NCBI GenBank assembly: GCA_019359275.1
Contig: JAHHHP010000037.1
Span: 1-54,515, forward strand
Direction: 5' to 3'
Source: Myxacorys chilensis ATA2-1-KO14
GTDB lineage: Bacteria > Cyanobacteriota > Cyanobacteriia > Leptolyngbyales > Leptolyngbyaceae
DNA: 54,515 nucleotides
The notes under the pieces were generated by a model. The model was not told the DNA's origin. It ran no database searches and saw only the letters and a program-made list of their open reading frames with translations. The translations under genes and the position numbers were made by a program. Positions 19,244 through 28,983 of this stretch are shown here, one piece after another (positions within the stretch are counted from its first letter, which is position 1; each line of letters begins with the position of its first letter).

Positions 19244-20083
19244 CTATTGAGACAGGAAATCGTAACTGCCAAAAATTTTGAGCGTCTCGGTACACGTTAG
19301 TAGTTCTCTCAAGGCACTTTGAGTTGCAACCTGTCTCACGTCTGCTTCTAAATCTACAAAAAATAAGTAGTCGCCTAGCGATCGCTTACTGGGGCGCGAT
19401 TCGATTCGGCTCATATTAATGTTGCGCTCTGCAAATACCTGGAGAGGCTTAAGCAGCATTCCAGGATGATTTGCGCTGAGACTAAATGCTAGTGAAGTGT
19501 GGGTTCCACCGGAAGAAGGATCTAAACTTAGCACTAGGAAACGCGTGCAATTATCTGGGTAGTCATTGATAGGGCATGCCAGAACCGAAAGATTATAGAG
19601 TTCAGCGGCACGTTGAGACGCGATCGCAGCACTTGTCGCATCTTCATTTAGGTGTTGTAATGCTTCTGTTGTCGAATTTGCGGCAATGCGCTGAGCATTT
19701 GGAATGTACTTGTCTAACCATTGTTGGCATTGAGCAAGGGCTTGAGGGTGAGAATACACAACTCGAATTGTATCTAGGTGCGGTGATTGGGTAATCAGTG
19801 CGTGATTGATCGGCAACACGAGTGCTTGTTGAATTTGTAGTCGATCCAGTCGCCAAAGTGCATCCATCGTCATCGTAACGCTGCCTTCGATCGAGTTCTC
19901 AATTGGAACAACTGCCAATTGAGCTTTACCGTGAGCTACTGCTTCTAGCGTCTGAGCAATACTAGGATAAGGACACAAATCCGCCTCTTGCCCGGTTTCC
20001 GCTTGAAACCAATTTAGAAAAATTAGAGCGGCAGCTTCAGCATATGTGCCATTAGGTCCTAAGTGAGCGATCGCGGTTGTCAT
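19244..20083 (-). CDS. pheA: Prephenate dehydratase
   Basis: Converts prephenate to phenylpyruvate in phenylalanine synthesis. The 279-residue protein has the catalytic dehydratase domain (AHLGPNGTYAEAA, VVPIENSIEGSVTMTMD, NCTRFLVLS with the catalytic Thr-Arg-Phe) and a C-terminal ACT domain with the regulatory ESRPSKRSLGDYLFFVD motif that senses phenylalanine. There is no chorismate mutase domain. It is the monofunctional type usual in cyanobacteria. Confidence 0.95.
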   Translation of the reverse strand: MTTAIAHLGPNGTYAEAAALIFLNWFQAETGQEADLCPYPSIAQTLEAVAHGKAQLAVVPIENSIEGSVTMTMDALWRLDRLQIQQALVLPINHALITQSPHLDTIRVVYSHPQALAQCQQWLDKYIPNAQRIAANSTTEALQHLNEDATSAAIASQRAAELYNLSVLACPINDYPDNCTRFLVLSLDPSSGGTHTSLAFSLSANHPGMLLKPLQVFAERNINMSRIESRPSKRSLGDYLFFVDLEADVRQVATQSALRELLTCTETLKIFGSYDFLSQ

Positions 20084-20278
20084 TATGGTTAATCTGCGTC
20101 AAGCAAGGATATCAAGAGCTTGTGACATAGAAGTACGTGCTTTAACAAAGTTTCTCAGGTTTCTCCAACCGTAAGATCAACTATTTATGTTTATATTTCA
20201 AAAGATTGACTTGAAATCATGAGAAGACCTTTAAGATTGATGAATGCTTCGAGAATCTTTATCTCTTAACAAAATTAA

Positions 20279-20860
20279 ATGCATATCCGGTTTACTGCAT
20301 CTCAAGCGGTTGAACTCCTTGTTCCAGAGCAACCTATCCACATTGCAAACTATCTTAGTCAACCGCAAAGAGTGGTCAATGCATTATCAGCGTCTAGCCA
20401 GATTGAAAAAGTGGCGGAAGGTTGCTACCGCTTAACGATGCGACCGCTCAAATTCATGTCGCTTAGCATTAAGCCCGCCGTTGATCTACAGGTCTGGGCA
20501 GATGACGACGCAAGAGTGAATGTTCAATCTATGAACTGCGAGTTGCAGGGTATGGAATACATCAACGAACGATTTATGCTCGATCTGAAGGGGCAGCTTT
20601 ATCCCCTTCAAAAACATGGATCCACTTACCTAACTGGACAGGCAAATTTAGCTGTAGAAGTCGATTTACCACCGCCCTTTTCCTTGACACCACGATCGCT
20701 GCTTGAAACCGCGGGCAACGGTCTTCTCGCTAGTGTTTTAGGAGGGTTCAAGCAGCGTCTACTGCGCCAATTAATTCTAGATTATCGGCAGTGGGTAGAT
20801 TCTCAAGTCAACTCAGTTCAGAAAACGAACCCTTCTGTCTCTACCAAACTTTCTTATTAA
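20279..20860 (+). CDS. DUF1997 domain protein
   Basis: A 193-residue protein matching the cyanobacterial and plastid DUF1997 family by its overall layout. A basic, beta-rich N-terminal half (MHIRFTASQAVELLVPEQ) leads to VDLPPPFSLTPRSLLETAGNGLLASVL, then an amphipathic C-terminal helix ending RLLRQLILDYRQWV. No catalytic motif or signal peptide is visible. The family has no established function; the START-like shape suggests lipid binding, which is speculation. Confidence 0.75.
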   Translation: MHIRFTASQAVELLVPEQPIHIANYLSQPQRVVNALSASSQIEKVAEGCYRLTMRPLKFMSLSIKPAVDLQVWADDDARVNVQSMNCELQGMEYINERFMLDLKGQLYPLQKHGSTYLTGQANLAVEVDLPPPFSLTPRSLLETAGNGLLASVLGGFKQRLLRQLILDYRQWVDSQVNSVQKTNPSVSTKLSY

Positions 20861-20958
20861 TGAAAATGATGTGATGAATTGAGTGATCAGAGTTAGCGTT
20901 CTAGCCTCGACAAACAGTAATTGGCTATACTTTTGACCGATAAAAATGGTGGAAAGTG

Positions 20959-21891
20959 ATGAACGTCTACTCGTGTGAAGGTTTTGCTGAGGCATTTCGT
21001 GCTGCCTACTACTCGGAGACAGCTATTAAACCTGCGCTGTTTAGTTTAGGGAACCAAGTCTGGCAACTACCTGCTATAAACTCAACTCGACCTATCGTTC
21101 TTGATTCTTTTTCGACCTCTTTTATTGATTTTTACGAACCTTGTCGCTCTTTAGATGCGCTTGAAGGTGCTAACTTGCGCCAAATAAGTTACTTGCCAGC
21201 AGTATCTCATGGCATGGTCACTACAACAGAGTGGCATGAGAGGCAGCTAGATCAGGCCTATACGGCAGCGCCTACAATTTTGTGGAAGAACTTTCAGACG
21301 TGGGGCGATTTTGTCGACCACGTCCAGCAAAATCGTTCTAATGCTTTCGCTGATTCCCGCCGGCGACGTCGCAAGCTAGAAAAACAGGTGGGAAATTTAA
21401 CCTTTCTGTTTGACGATCGCAGACCGGAGACTATGGCAACTTGCATGAAATTAAAGTCTGCCCAATATCAGAGATCAAGATGCACAGACCACTTCCTTCA
21501 TGAGCCGCACATTCAATTTTTTAAGGAGTTAGCGGAAAGAAATTTGCTGGTAGTTTCTAGCTTAAGTTCAAAAGATCAAGTGATTGCAGCCCATATGGGA
21601 TTACTTGCCAACGGACGGTTATATTTTTGGGTTCCAGCTTATGACGTAAACTTCTCTTCCTGTTCGCCAGGACGCTTGCTCCTTGAAATGCTTCTAGAGG
21701 AAAGCTTTAACCGCGAACATACAGAATTTGATTTTCTTATTGGTGGTGAAACCTACAAGTGGGACTATGCAACCCATACACGGCTAATTGCAGAGTTAGG
21801 CTCTCGCCCACTTTCGCTAAGGGCAAGCTTAACAGCGCAGAGCCTTAAGCAGAGTGTAAAGCGATCGCTGAAAACTTTAATTCGGGCTTAA
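20959..21891 (+). CDS. GNAT-superfamily acyltransferase (BioF2-like/FemAB-like)
   Basis: A 310-residue protein with the double-GNAT layout of the CelD/BioF2-like group. The second half contains VIAAHMGLLANGRLYFWVPAYD and the late motif SPGRLLLEMLLEESFNREHTE..., followed by DFLIGGETYKWDYA, typical of this group. Such proteins act in cell envelope or polysaccharide modification. The frame also opens with GTG three bases earlier; ATG 20959 was chosen. Its 3' end overlaps the convergent rnhB gene by 15 bases. The substrate cannot be deduced. Confidence 0.75.
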   Translation: MNVYSCEGFAEAFRAAYYSETAIKPALFSLGNQVWQLPAINSTRPIVLDSFSTSFIDFYEPCRSLDALEGANLRQISYLPAVSHGMVTTTEWHERQLDQAYTAAPTILWKNFQTWGDFVDHVQQNRSNAFADSRRRRRKLEKQVGNLTFLFDDRRPETMATCMKLKSAQYQRSRCTDHFLHEPHIQFFKELAERNLLVVSSLSSKDQVIAAHMGLLANGRLYFWVPAYDVNFSSCSPGRLLLEMLLEESFNREHTEFDFLIGGETYKWDYATHTRLIAELGSRPLSLRASLTAQSLKQSVKRSLKTLIRA

Positions 21892-22554
21892 CTTGCTATT
21901 TGAATTTGCTGCGGCTGTTTCATCTAGTAGCTCTAGCTGCTGAACGATCTGCTGCACAGGCGCATACGTTCGACGATGGTAAGAAGTAATTCCCAGGCTT
22001 TGCATTGCTTGAATGTGCTGCTTCGTGCCGTATCCAACGTTCTTCTCCCAGCCATAGCCTGGACAGCGCTTGGCTAATCGTTGCATGAAGTGATCGCGCC
22101 TGACTTTCGCCACGATCGAAGCACAAGCGATCGCATAAGACGTTGCATCGCCATCAATAATTGCCGTATGCGCTCCGAGATCAGCGTGTTTAATAGTGCG
22201 TCCGTCAATTAGGGCATGATCGTAAGGCAAAACACGGGAGAGAGATCGCTGCATCGCTAAGTAGGACGCTCGAAGGACATTAACTTGCTCAATTTCTCGA
22301 ACGGTAGCCATTCCAATTCCAACCACGATCGCCTGGTCAAGAATTTGAGCAAATAACCGTTCTCGCTGCTTTAGAGAAAGCGACTTTGAGTCTTTAACAC
22401 CCTCGAGCGGTGTGCAGAACGCAGGGATGGCGACAGCGGCAGCCACAACTGGACCCGCAAGGCACCCTAAACCCACCTCATCCACACCCACAAGGCGGAG
22501 CATTCCTTCTTGCCAAAGGATAGACTCCGCATCAAGATTTGGTGTCTGACTCAC
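21877..22554 (-). CDS. rnhB: Ribonuclease HII
   Basis: Removes RNA from RNA-DNA hybrids and incises at single ribonucleotides in DNA. The 225-residue protein has the DE catalytic pair in GVDEVGLGCLAGPVVAAAV and further acidic residues in ALIDGRTI and ASIVAKVRRD. The usual Gly-Arg-Gly after DEV reads Gly-Leu-Gly here. The start is GTG, 3 bases after the rne stop, so it is the second gene of an rne-rnhB operon, a pairing conserved in cyanobacteria. Confidence 0.95.
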   Translation of the reverse strand: MSQTPNLDAESILWQEGMLRLVGVDEVGLGCLAGPVVAAAVAIPAFCTPLEGVKDSKSLSLKQRERLFAQILDQAIVVGIGMATVREIEQVNVLRASYLAMQRSLSRVLPYDHALIDGRTIKHADLGAHTAIIDGDATSYAIACASIVAKVRRDHFMQRLAKRCPGYGWEKNVGYGTKQHIQAMQSLGITSYHRRTYAPVQQIVQQLELLDETAAANSNSKLSPN

Positions 22555-22557
22555 GCT

Positions 22558-24705
22558 CTATTCGGCTACCGCCGCAGACGAACGACGGCGACGACGGCGG
22601 GGCGGTTCCTTCTCATCAGCTACCGTTGGATCCAGTTCGGGTTGTTCAGGTTGATCATCGACTTCAGAAGATGTTGCGCTGGACTCAAGGTCATCGGATG
22701 CAACCGTACTGGACTCAATTTGATCGGGTGCGACACGAACTGCAATATCCTCTTCCTCATCTTCCACGTCGACGTCAGGCTCAACCGGAGACGCGATGGA
22801 AACTGGCGGAGCTTCGCCTGGAAGAGTAACTGCGACGATCGCAGATTTAGGATTCTTCACTTCTTTATCGGTCAAAATGAGTGGAGAAATTCCCATCCAC
22901 GCATACACGTCTTGCTCCTCCGGCGTCATCTCAACGTGAATGACTTCGGGTGGATCGAGAACAGGCTTCATGCTACCGCGCCGCGATCGCCCACGCCGTT
23001 CTTCAGAAAATCGAGGCTCTCGCTCTCGCGGCGTAAAGGTTTCCTCGACGGGAGCCGACTCTTCTAGTTCCAAATCATATTCTGCACGGGCTGGATACTC
23101 TGATCTTATTGGAGCATCTGCACGAGTTGGATATTCCGCTCTCGTTGGGGCAGGAGTCGGAGTGTAACGATTCGGCTCCTCCCACGGAGTTGCTTTTGAA
23201 GGCACCTCGCGAGTAAACCCTTCACGCCGATTACCAGCACCATTTCGGCGACGACGACTTTGATTAGAACGATTCCGCTCTTGATAGCTAGGGTGATGCA
23301 GAATGTCTAATTCTTGGTCATTGCCTTCAAGCTCTGGCTCTTCACCCCCATCCCAGAATGCTTCAGTTGCAACAGGCTCGCGATCGCGGCGAGGTTCTAC
23401 CCGACGAGGTTCCCGCTCTCGCAAAGCCACTGCAGAACGCTCTATGCTCTCTCCCTCTTCATCATGGGTTTCTCCAGGAAGATGTACCAACTGCCCCAAA
23501 CCGGCACAGGTCGGGCACGGTCGCCCAAACATCTCATAGATATTCTTCCCTTGACGTTTTCGAGTCAGTTCAATCAGTCCAAGTTCAGTCAGTTGGGAAA
23601 TTTGAGGTTTTGCCTTATCGCTACGGAGGGCTTTATTGAAGTGTTCAAGCACCTGCAACTGATCGCGACGCGCATCCATATCGATGAAATCGACAATGAT
23701 GATGCCCGCAATGTTTCGGAGTCTCAGTTGACGCGCAATCTCGGTAGCAGCTTCACAGTTTGTCCACAGCACTGTCTCTCGTGCGGTTGCAGAACGAGTA
23801 AAGGAGCCAGAGTTAACGTCGATCACGGTCAGAGCTTCGGTTCGCTCGATGATGACGTAGCCACCTGAAGGTAGGTCCACTCTAGGTTTCAGAGCTTCGC
23901 GGATGGCAGCATTCACGCGGAAGTATTCCAAAATAGGAACACGATCGCGGTGATGATCAATCAATACGCCTTGGGGTAGCTTTCCGCCGCCCCAATTCAT
24001 CAACTGCTGCTTGACGCGCTTTAGCCCTGTGTGGGAATCCACGACAATCCGGTTGACATCAGCGTTGTAAACATCACGCAACACGCGTTGGATAAAATCA
24101 TCGTCCCGGTTCAGCAAGGCTGGGGCACGAGTTGAATTTGCTTCTTGAAGAATGGATTCCCACTGGCGCTGGAGATTTTCTAAGTCCTCCATGATCGCTT
24201 CTTCGGGCATTCCTTCAGCTTCTGTGCGAATGACGATGCCCATTCCCGCCGGTTTTACCAGAATCGCCAAGGCTCTTAAGCGATTGCGTTCATTTTCATT
24301 GCGGATTCTGCGAGACAAATTTACGCCACGACCGAATGGCATTAAAACTAAATAGCGCCCAGGCATCGATATGTTGCCGGTCAAGCGAGGTCCCTTGTTA
24401 CCGGTCGGCTCTTTCATCACCTGAACCAACACCTTCTGCTGCGGAGCCAACAGTTCAGTAATGGAACCTGCCGAGCGCTTTAATCGCAATGGTCCTAAGT
24501 CAGAAACATGAATAAATCCGTTGCGCTCAGAATCACCAATATTAACAAAAGCGGCATCAATGCCGGGTAAGACGTTTTCTACAACACCTAAATAAATATC
24601 ACTAACTTGGTGGCTACCAGTTGCAACAATTAGTTCTTGAGTTTGGTCTTCTGAAAAAACGGCAGCAATTCGATGCTGCTCCGCGATAACGATCTGCTTT
24701 GGCAT
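22558..24705 (-). CDS. rne: Ribonuclease E/G family endoribonuclease (RNase E)
   Basis: The main single-strand-specific endonuclease of mRNA decay and rRNA/tRNA processing. The 715-residue protein has an S1 domain (about residues 35-125), the catalytic acidic motifs VIDVNSGSFT and IIVDFIDMD, and a zinc-link CPTCAGLG. A noncatalytic tail of about 300 residues rich in Arg, Glu and Pro follows, with repeats such as EYPTRADAPIRSEYPARAEY. It ends RRRRRRSSAAVAE; the nonapeptide RRRRRRSSA is the known PNPase-binding motif of cyanobacterial RNase E. A leader of about 340 bases is suggested upstream, where rne is autoregulated in other species. Confidence 0.97.
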   Translation of the reverse strand: MPKQIVIAEQHRIAAVFSEDQTQELIVATGSHQVSDIYLGVVENVLPGIDAAFVNIGDSERNGFIHVSDLGPLRLKRSAGSITELLAPQQKVLVQVMKEPTGNKGPRLTGNISMPGRYLVLMPFGRGVNLSRRIRNENERNRLRALAILVKPAGMGIVIRTEAEGMPEEAIMEDLENLQRQWESILQEANSTRAPALLNRDDDFIQRVLRDVYNADVNRIVVDSHTGLKRVKQQLMNWGGGKLPQGVLIDHHRDRVPILEYFRVNAAIREALKPRVDLPSGGYVIIERTEALTVIDVNSGSFTRSATARETVLWTNCEAATEIARQLRLRNIAGIIIVDFIDMDARRDQLQVLEHFNKALRSDKAKPQISQLTELGLIELTRKRQGKNIYEMFGRPCPTCAGLGQLVHLPGETHDEEGESIERSAVALREREPRRVEPRRDREPVATEAFWDGGEEPELEGNDQELDILHHPSYQERNRSNQSRRRRNGAGNRREGFTREVPSKATPWEEPNRYTPTPAPTRAEYPTRADAPIRSEYPARAEYDLELEESAPVEETFTPREREPRFSEERRGRSRRGSMKPVLDPPEVIHVEMTPEEQDVYAWMGISPLILTDKEVKNPKSAIVAVTLPGEAPPVSIASPVEPDVDVEDEEEDIAVRVAPDQIESSTVASDDLESSATSSEVDDQPEQPELDPTVADEKEPPRRRRRRSSAAVAE

Positions 24706-25108
24706 TCAATTTCCTCAAAGTTTGATTGCGATCGAGCCATTACTGAAGTTTTGCTCTTCTCGCAGAGAATTAGGTGTGAGATTATTCAGCTAAACCTCAA
24801 CTACCATCTAAAACTGGGCGACTCATCGCTTGAGATGCTTAAGACGCTACCATCAAGGAAGCTACCACCGTAACAGACGAGTCAATTCGTGAGCTTCGGT
24901 CAGTAGAACAGTGAACCCCTACTCAGAAGCAACCACTGTACGTTATGAAGAATGCGCGAAAAGTCTAGCAAGAAAGCTGAGGAGTCTAAAGACGGATCTT
25001 CCGGCGGCGACCACGGAGAACGTTTAGCCTATATCAGCCTCTGATGCATTGCATTATAGCGTGCAGACTTAACATATGCACAAACTTTACGGTTTTTATA
25101 GCAATGGA
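24706..25108 (-). promoter_or_regulatory. rne leader and promoter region
   Basis: This gene-free stretch lies upstream of rne. On the minus strand a perfect TATAAT sits at 25053-25058, predicting a 5' leader of roughly 340 bases; a matching -35 is not clear. GAGGAAA lies just before the rne ATG as ribosome binding site. A long leader on rne is a known site of self-cleavage and feedback in proteobacteria and in Synechocystis; the same here is inference. Confidence 0.5.
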
Positions 25109-27787
25109 CTAAGCGATCGCATCCTCTACCTGACCGATTGCTGCTAGAAAAAGCTGGCAGCGATGAATCGAGAGGAGGCGGAATTCATGCCCTGCGACCT
25201 GTTCTAACATACTTACAACGTGCTCTGGACGAAGCATTGTGCCGTCATTACGGCAGCTTCCAATGTAGCGAAGTACAGCTTGGGATGAGTTGGGCGAGAT
25301 ATTAATCAGAGAAAGCGCAAATAAGCGATCGCGCCCATTAATTTGATGTACTTTGCCGGATTTCGTTTTTTGCTCTAACCACACTTCAGTCTGCGATAGA
25401 ACCGATTCAACCCAAGTTTGCCAGTTTGAGAGTGCAGACTGAGCGGCAACATCTACCGTAATTTCATATTCTGCTTTTTCTAATATCTGAGTTGCAGCGG
25501 GGGTTTTGAGACTTACCTCTTCAACAGTGTGAACAGGTAAGTTAACCGGAAGATGAGTACTCAGCTTGTGGCGGAAGTCTTCAAGGTCTAGCGATCGCGT
25601 CAACTCAAAATCAACAATTTCACCCGAACTTGTGACACCAAGCGGCAATGCATTTGCGGCAACAATACGGGGACTGGGATGAAATCCTTGCGTAAATGCA
25701 ATTGGAAGCGCCGCACGCCGCACGACCCGATCAAATAAACGCATCATATCTAAATGACTTAATAGCGCCATGTCTCCTACCTTGCCCAACCGCACCCGGA
25801 TGCGCTGCACGCGATCGGGAACTGGCTTGAAATGCCCATCAAACTGAGGAATTGGTAGAGGCGGAACAACGACATTGTGGCCAAAATCGGTACTACACAC
25901 CCCGCAGTGAGAACACCCGTCAAACGAGCAGTCTGGAACGGTTGCTGCTTCTAAAGCTTTTTGGAGGTCATCTTTCAACCACTGCTTATCAATTCCAGTA
26001 TTGAGATAATCCCACGGTAACGGAGCATCCAGCGAAGCTGCACCTGCCGCCTGTTCAAAAACATTCCATTCTCCGCTTTCAACCTGGCGATATTTCCAGC
26101 CAACACCCGATTCTTCGATGGCTTGCGTCCATGCGTCATACGCACGATCGAGGCTTTCCCACCAGGCATCCATGCCCGCACCCAACTCCCAAGCCCGTCG
26201 AACAACGGCTGCTAACCTGCGATCACCCCGACCGACAAAATCTTCCATTGCAGAAATTCGGACATCGGTAAAGTTAATCTTGACGCCCCGAATCGAACGA
26301 AAAGCGTCTTTGAGAAGATTCTGTTTGCGCTTAAACTCTGTCGTCGAGACAGAATGCCATTGAAACGGCGTGTGGGGTTTAGGTGTGAAGTTAGAAATTG
26401 TCACGTTGAAATCTAACCGTCGTCTGCCCTGCTTGCTGCATTCGCGGCGCAGCCAGCGCAAGGTGTCCGCAATTCCTAGCACATCTTCATCCGTTTCACC
26501 TGGCAACCCAATCATGAAGTAAAGCTTGACCTTATCCCAACCTTGCTCATGGGCTGTCTTGATGCCGCGAAGCAATTCTTCATTCGTCAAGCCCTTGTTA
26601 ATGATGTCTCGCATCCGTTGAGTGCCTGCTTCCGGGGCAAAGGTGATACCGATCGGGCGAGTTCCACCAATGATGTGAGCAATGTTTTCGTCAAAGCGAT
26701 CGACACGCTGGCTTGGCAGAGAAAGCGAGATATTCTCGTCTTTGAGACGGTTTTTGATCTCAACCCCGACCGCAGGCAGCGCGAGATAATCTGAACAGCT
26801 GAGCGACAAGAGCGAGAATTCGTTATACCCCGTTGCTTGCATTCCCTGCTCGATCGCATCAATTACCTTTTCTGGCTCTACATCCCGCGCTGGGCGAGTC
26901 AGCATTCCGGGCTGACAAAACCGACAGCCGCGAGTACAGCCGCGTCGAATCTCGATTGTGAGGCGATCGTGAACCGTCTCCACGTAGGGAACTAAGCCAA
27001 TTGAGTAAGCTGGGATCGGATCGGCAACCCGACGCAGAATTCGGGCCGGAACATCTGGATGATTTGGATGAATCGAACCATCAGCCGCCATGTCATAGAA
27101 GTGGGGGACATAAACGCCTGGAACTTGCGCCAAATCGAGCAAGATCTCTTCACGGCTCAGTTTTGCGGCTTTGCCTTCCTCAAGCACTAGCCCAATTTCG
27201 GGCAACAGTTCTTCACCATCACCGAGGGCAACAAAATCGAAGAAGTCGGCGTAGGGTTCAGGGTTAGAAGTTGCCGTCTGCCCACCTGCAAAGATTAAGG
27301 GGTAATCAGTCCCCAATCGTTCTCGCCACGTTAACGGGATGCCTGCCAGGTCGAGCATCTCTAAAATATTAGTCGCCCCTAGCTCGTAGCTTAGACTAAA
27401 CCCTAGAATATCGAAATCAATTAGTGGACGACGGGATTCGACCGCAAACAACGGAGTGCCCGTAGCGCGAAGCTTGGCAGCAAAGTCGGAAGCGGGAAGG
27501 TAGGCGCGATCGCACAATTGCCGGGGTTGGGTGTTCAGAATGCTGTAGAGAATGATATGTCCCAAATTAGACGCACCCACTTCATACACTTCTGGGTACG
27601 TTAAGACCCAACGAATGGTGCTGTCTTGCCACGGCTTATGCACTGCGCCTAGCTCATTTCCCAAATACCGAGCCGGGCGAAGAATATCCGAGGTGAGGAG
27701 TTCTTCGACAGCAACAGTTTGGTCGCGCTTCTTAGGGGGAGCATCCGTTGGAATTGCCACGATGACTTTGCCTAGCAGAGAGGACAT
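25109..27787 (-). CDS. TIGR03960-type B12-binding/radical SAM protein fused to a DUF2344 domain
   Basis: This 892-residue protein has an N-terminal B12-binding-like domain (about residues 50-240), a radical SAM core with the cluster motif RRGCTRGCRFCQPGM near residue 280, and a C-terminal TIGR03936/DUF2344 domain (from about 670: RIRVRLGKVGDMALLSHLDM). A cysteine-rich stretch CSFDGCSHCGVCS precedes that domain. The architecture and length match the conserved cyanobacterial family. The C-terminal domain is related to RNA-modification-associated proteins, and in many bacteria it sits next to rng/rne; here rne is the next gene downstream on the same strand. The reaction is not known. Confidence 0.85.
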   Translation of the reverse strand: MSSLLGKVIVAIPTDAPPKKRDQTVAVEELLTSDILRPARYLGNELGAVHKPWQDSTIRWVLTYPEVYEVGASNLGHIILYSILNTQPRQLCDRAYLPASDFAAKLRATGTPLFAVESRRPLIDFDILGFSLSYELGATNILEMLDLAGIPLTWRERLGTDYPLIFAGGQTATSNPEPYADFFDFVALGDGEELLPEIGLVLEEGKAAKLSREEILLDLAQVPGVYVPHFYDMAADGSIHPNHPDVPARILRRVADPIPAYSIGLVPYVETVHDRLTIEIRRGCTRGCRFCQPGMLTRPARDVEPEKVIDAIEQGMQATGYNEFSLLSLSCSDYLALPAVGVEIKNRLKDENISLSLPSQRVDRFDENIAHIIGGTRPIGITFAPEAGTQRMRDIINKGLTNEELLRGIKTAHEQGWDKVKLYFMIGLPGETDEDVLGIADTLRWLRRECSKQGRRRLDFNVTISNFTPKPHTPFQWHSVSTTEFKRKQNLLKDAFRSIRGVKINFTDVRISAMEDFVGRGDRRLAAVVRRAWELGAGMDAWWESLDRAYDAWTQAIEESGVGWKYRQVESGEWNVFEQAAGAASLDAPLPWDYLNTGIDKQWLKDDLQKALEAATVPDCSFDGCSHCGVCSTDFGHNVVVPPLPIPQFDGHFKPVPDRVQRIRVRLGKVGDMALLSHLDMMRLFDRVVRRAALPIAFTQGFHPSPRIVAANALPLGVTSSGEIVDFELTRSLDLEDFRHKLSTHLPVNLPVHTVEEVSLKTPAATQILEKAEYEITVDVAAQSALSNWQTWVESVLSQTEVWLEQKTKSGKVHQINGRDRLFALSLINISPNSSQAVLRYIGSCRNDGTMLRPEHVVSMLEQVAGHEFRLLSIHRCQLFLAAIGQVEDAIA

Positions 27788-27852
27788 AGACTATCAGTAT
27801 ACTGACTCACCTACTCTGTTGCGGGCGATCTCACGCGATTCAACCGATGGAA

Positions 27853-28188
27853 CTAAGCGGTGACTAATTCAAAAGCAGTGAAGCTCTCGAAGATTTCAAA
27901 GACGCGATCGAGCTGAGTCATCTCAAAAATGATACGAGTTGAGGCAGAAACAGAACATAGACTCAGACGCTTGTTTCTGCGTTGCGCTAACCGGAGAGCA
28001 GCAACCAAGACCATCAAGCCTGCACTATCAAGCGCTTCAGCTTGGCTCAAGTCTACTAACACTGTGAAATGATGCTCAGATAAGATAGCGGCTGTTAACT
28101 GAGTTTGAAACTGAGGCGCGCTAGCGGCGTTTAGGCAACCGCAAGGACGAACAATAGCAGTTTGAGGACGGACGAGTACATTCTGCAT
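27853..28188 (-). CDS. STAS-domain protein (anti-sigma factor antagonist type)
   Basis: A single STAS domain of 111 residues resembling SpoIIAA/RsbV. The motif LVDLSQAEALDSAGLMVLVAAL contains the Asp-Ser of the conserved phosphorylation site, so a partner-switching kinase/phosphatase is expected elsewhere in the genome. The frame is open to 28233, but ATG 28188 has AAGGT at a suitable distance and gives the normal family start (MQNVLVRPQTAIVRP). No kinase or phosphatase gene is adjacent. Confidence 0.8.
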   Translation of the reverse strand: MQNVLVRPQTAIVRPCGCLNAASAPQFQTQLTAAILSEHHFTVLVDLSQAEALDSAGLMVLVAALRLAQRRNKRLSLCSVSASTRIIFEMTQLDRVFEIFESFTAFELVTA

Positions 28189-28478
28189 AACGTTACCTTT
28201 AATAAATTCCAAAACCAAGAATTTTGATGCCAATGCCCCTGACGATAGCTAGGTATCCTTGACATTGCCTAGAGCGGTTGTCGAGTTTGGCAGAATCTTT
28301 ATTAGATAAGGGCTATTTTATAAACTTTTCAGTAAGGGGTTGAATTTAAATTGTAAAAAATTACACATTTGATGCGCTCCACATCTAACCTTGTCAAAGT
28401 TGCTAAAGTGAGGCGAACAAGGCAACCTTAATCGAATTTCTATCAAATCTTCTTGATAAATTCCCGGATCTATTCTTA

Positions 28479-28928
28479 CTAGTTTCTACTGATCAAGGAA
28501 CGGTTTACCTGAGAGTGGGTAGGTGCAGGAGAAGGACTGGGTATTTTGGTGCGTGACAAGATTAGTGGAATACTAAGCGTTCCTAGAATCATGACAACCG
28601 CTGTTATCACCCAAATGGAGAGAGGGCTGGGGCGGTAATTGCCCTGCTCAATTTGCCACAATACCTGGTTATATCGCCATGCCGCAAACGCGACCATCGT
28701 AATGCCGAACACAACCAAGCTAACGCCCAAATTCTCCGAGTTAAAGAGGGGATCTGCTTGATACTCTTGCCGAGTTAGAGCGAGATGTAGTTGGCGGAGA
28801 AATAAACCAAAGCGAGCGATCACAAATCCAAAACCAATCAATGCGATCGAGGTTCGTAACCACGCCAAAAAGGTGCGTTCGTTCGCCTGATGTTCTCGTT
28901 GACGGTCGATCTTTGGCTCTTTTGTCAT
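28479..28928 (-). CDS. DUF202 (YidH-type) small membrane protein
   Basis: A protein of about 149 residues with three predicted membrane helices and the DUF202 signature NERTFLAWLRTSIALIGFGFVI near the N-terminus. The frame opens with GTG at 28976, but the family normally begins shortly before the signature, so ATG 28928 (MTKEPKIDRQREHQANERT) is preferred. The family function is unknown. It follows the hypothetical gene 28984-29421 closely on the same strand, suggesting co-transcription. Confidence 0.75.
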   Translation of the reverse strand: MTKEPKIDRQREHQANERTFLAWLRTSIALIGFGFVIARFGLFLRQLHLALTRQEYQADPLFNSENLGVSLVVFGITMVAFAAWRYNQVLWQIEQGNYRPSPLSIWVITAVVMILGTLSIPLILSRTKIPSPSPAPTHSQVNRSLISRN

Positions 28929-28983
28929 GGAAATGTCATACGGAAAATATAATTCAGGCGAATAACTGGATGTCACAATCTAT

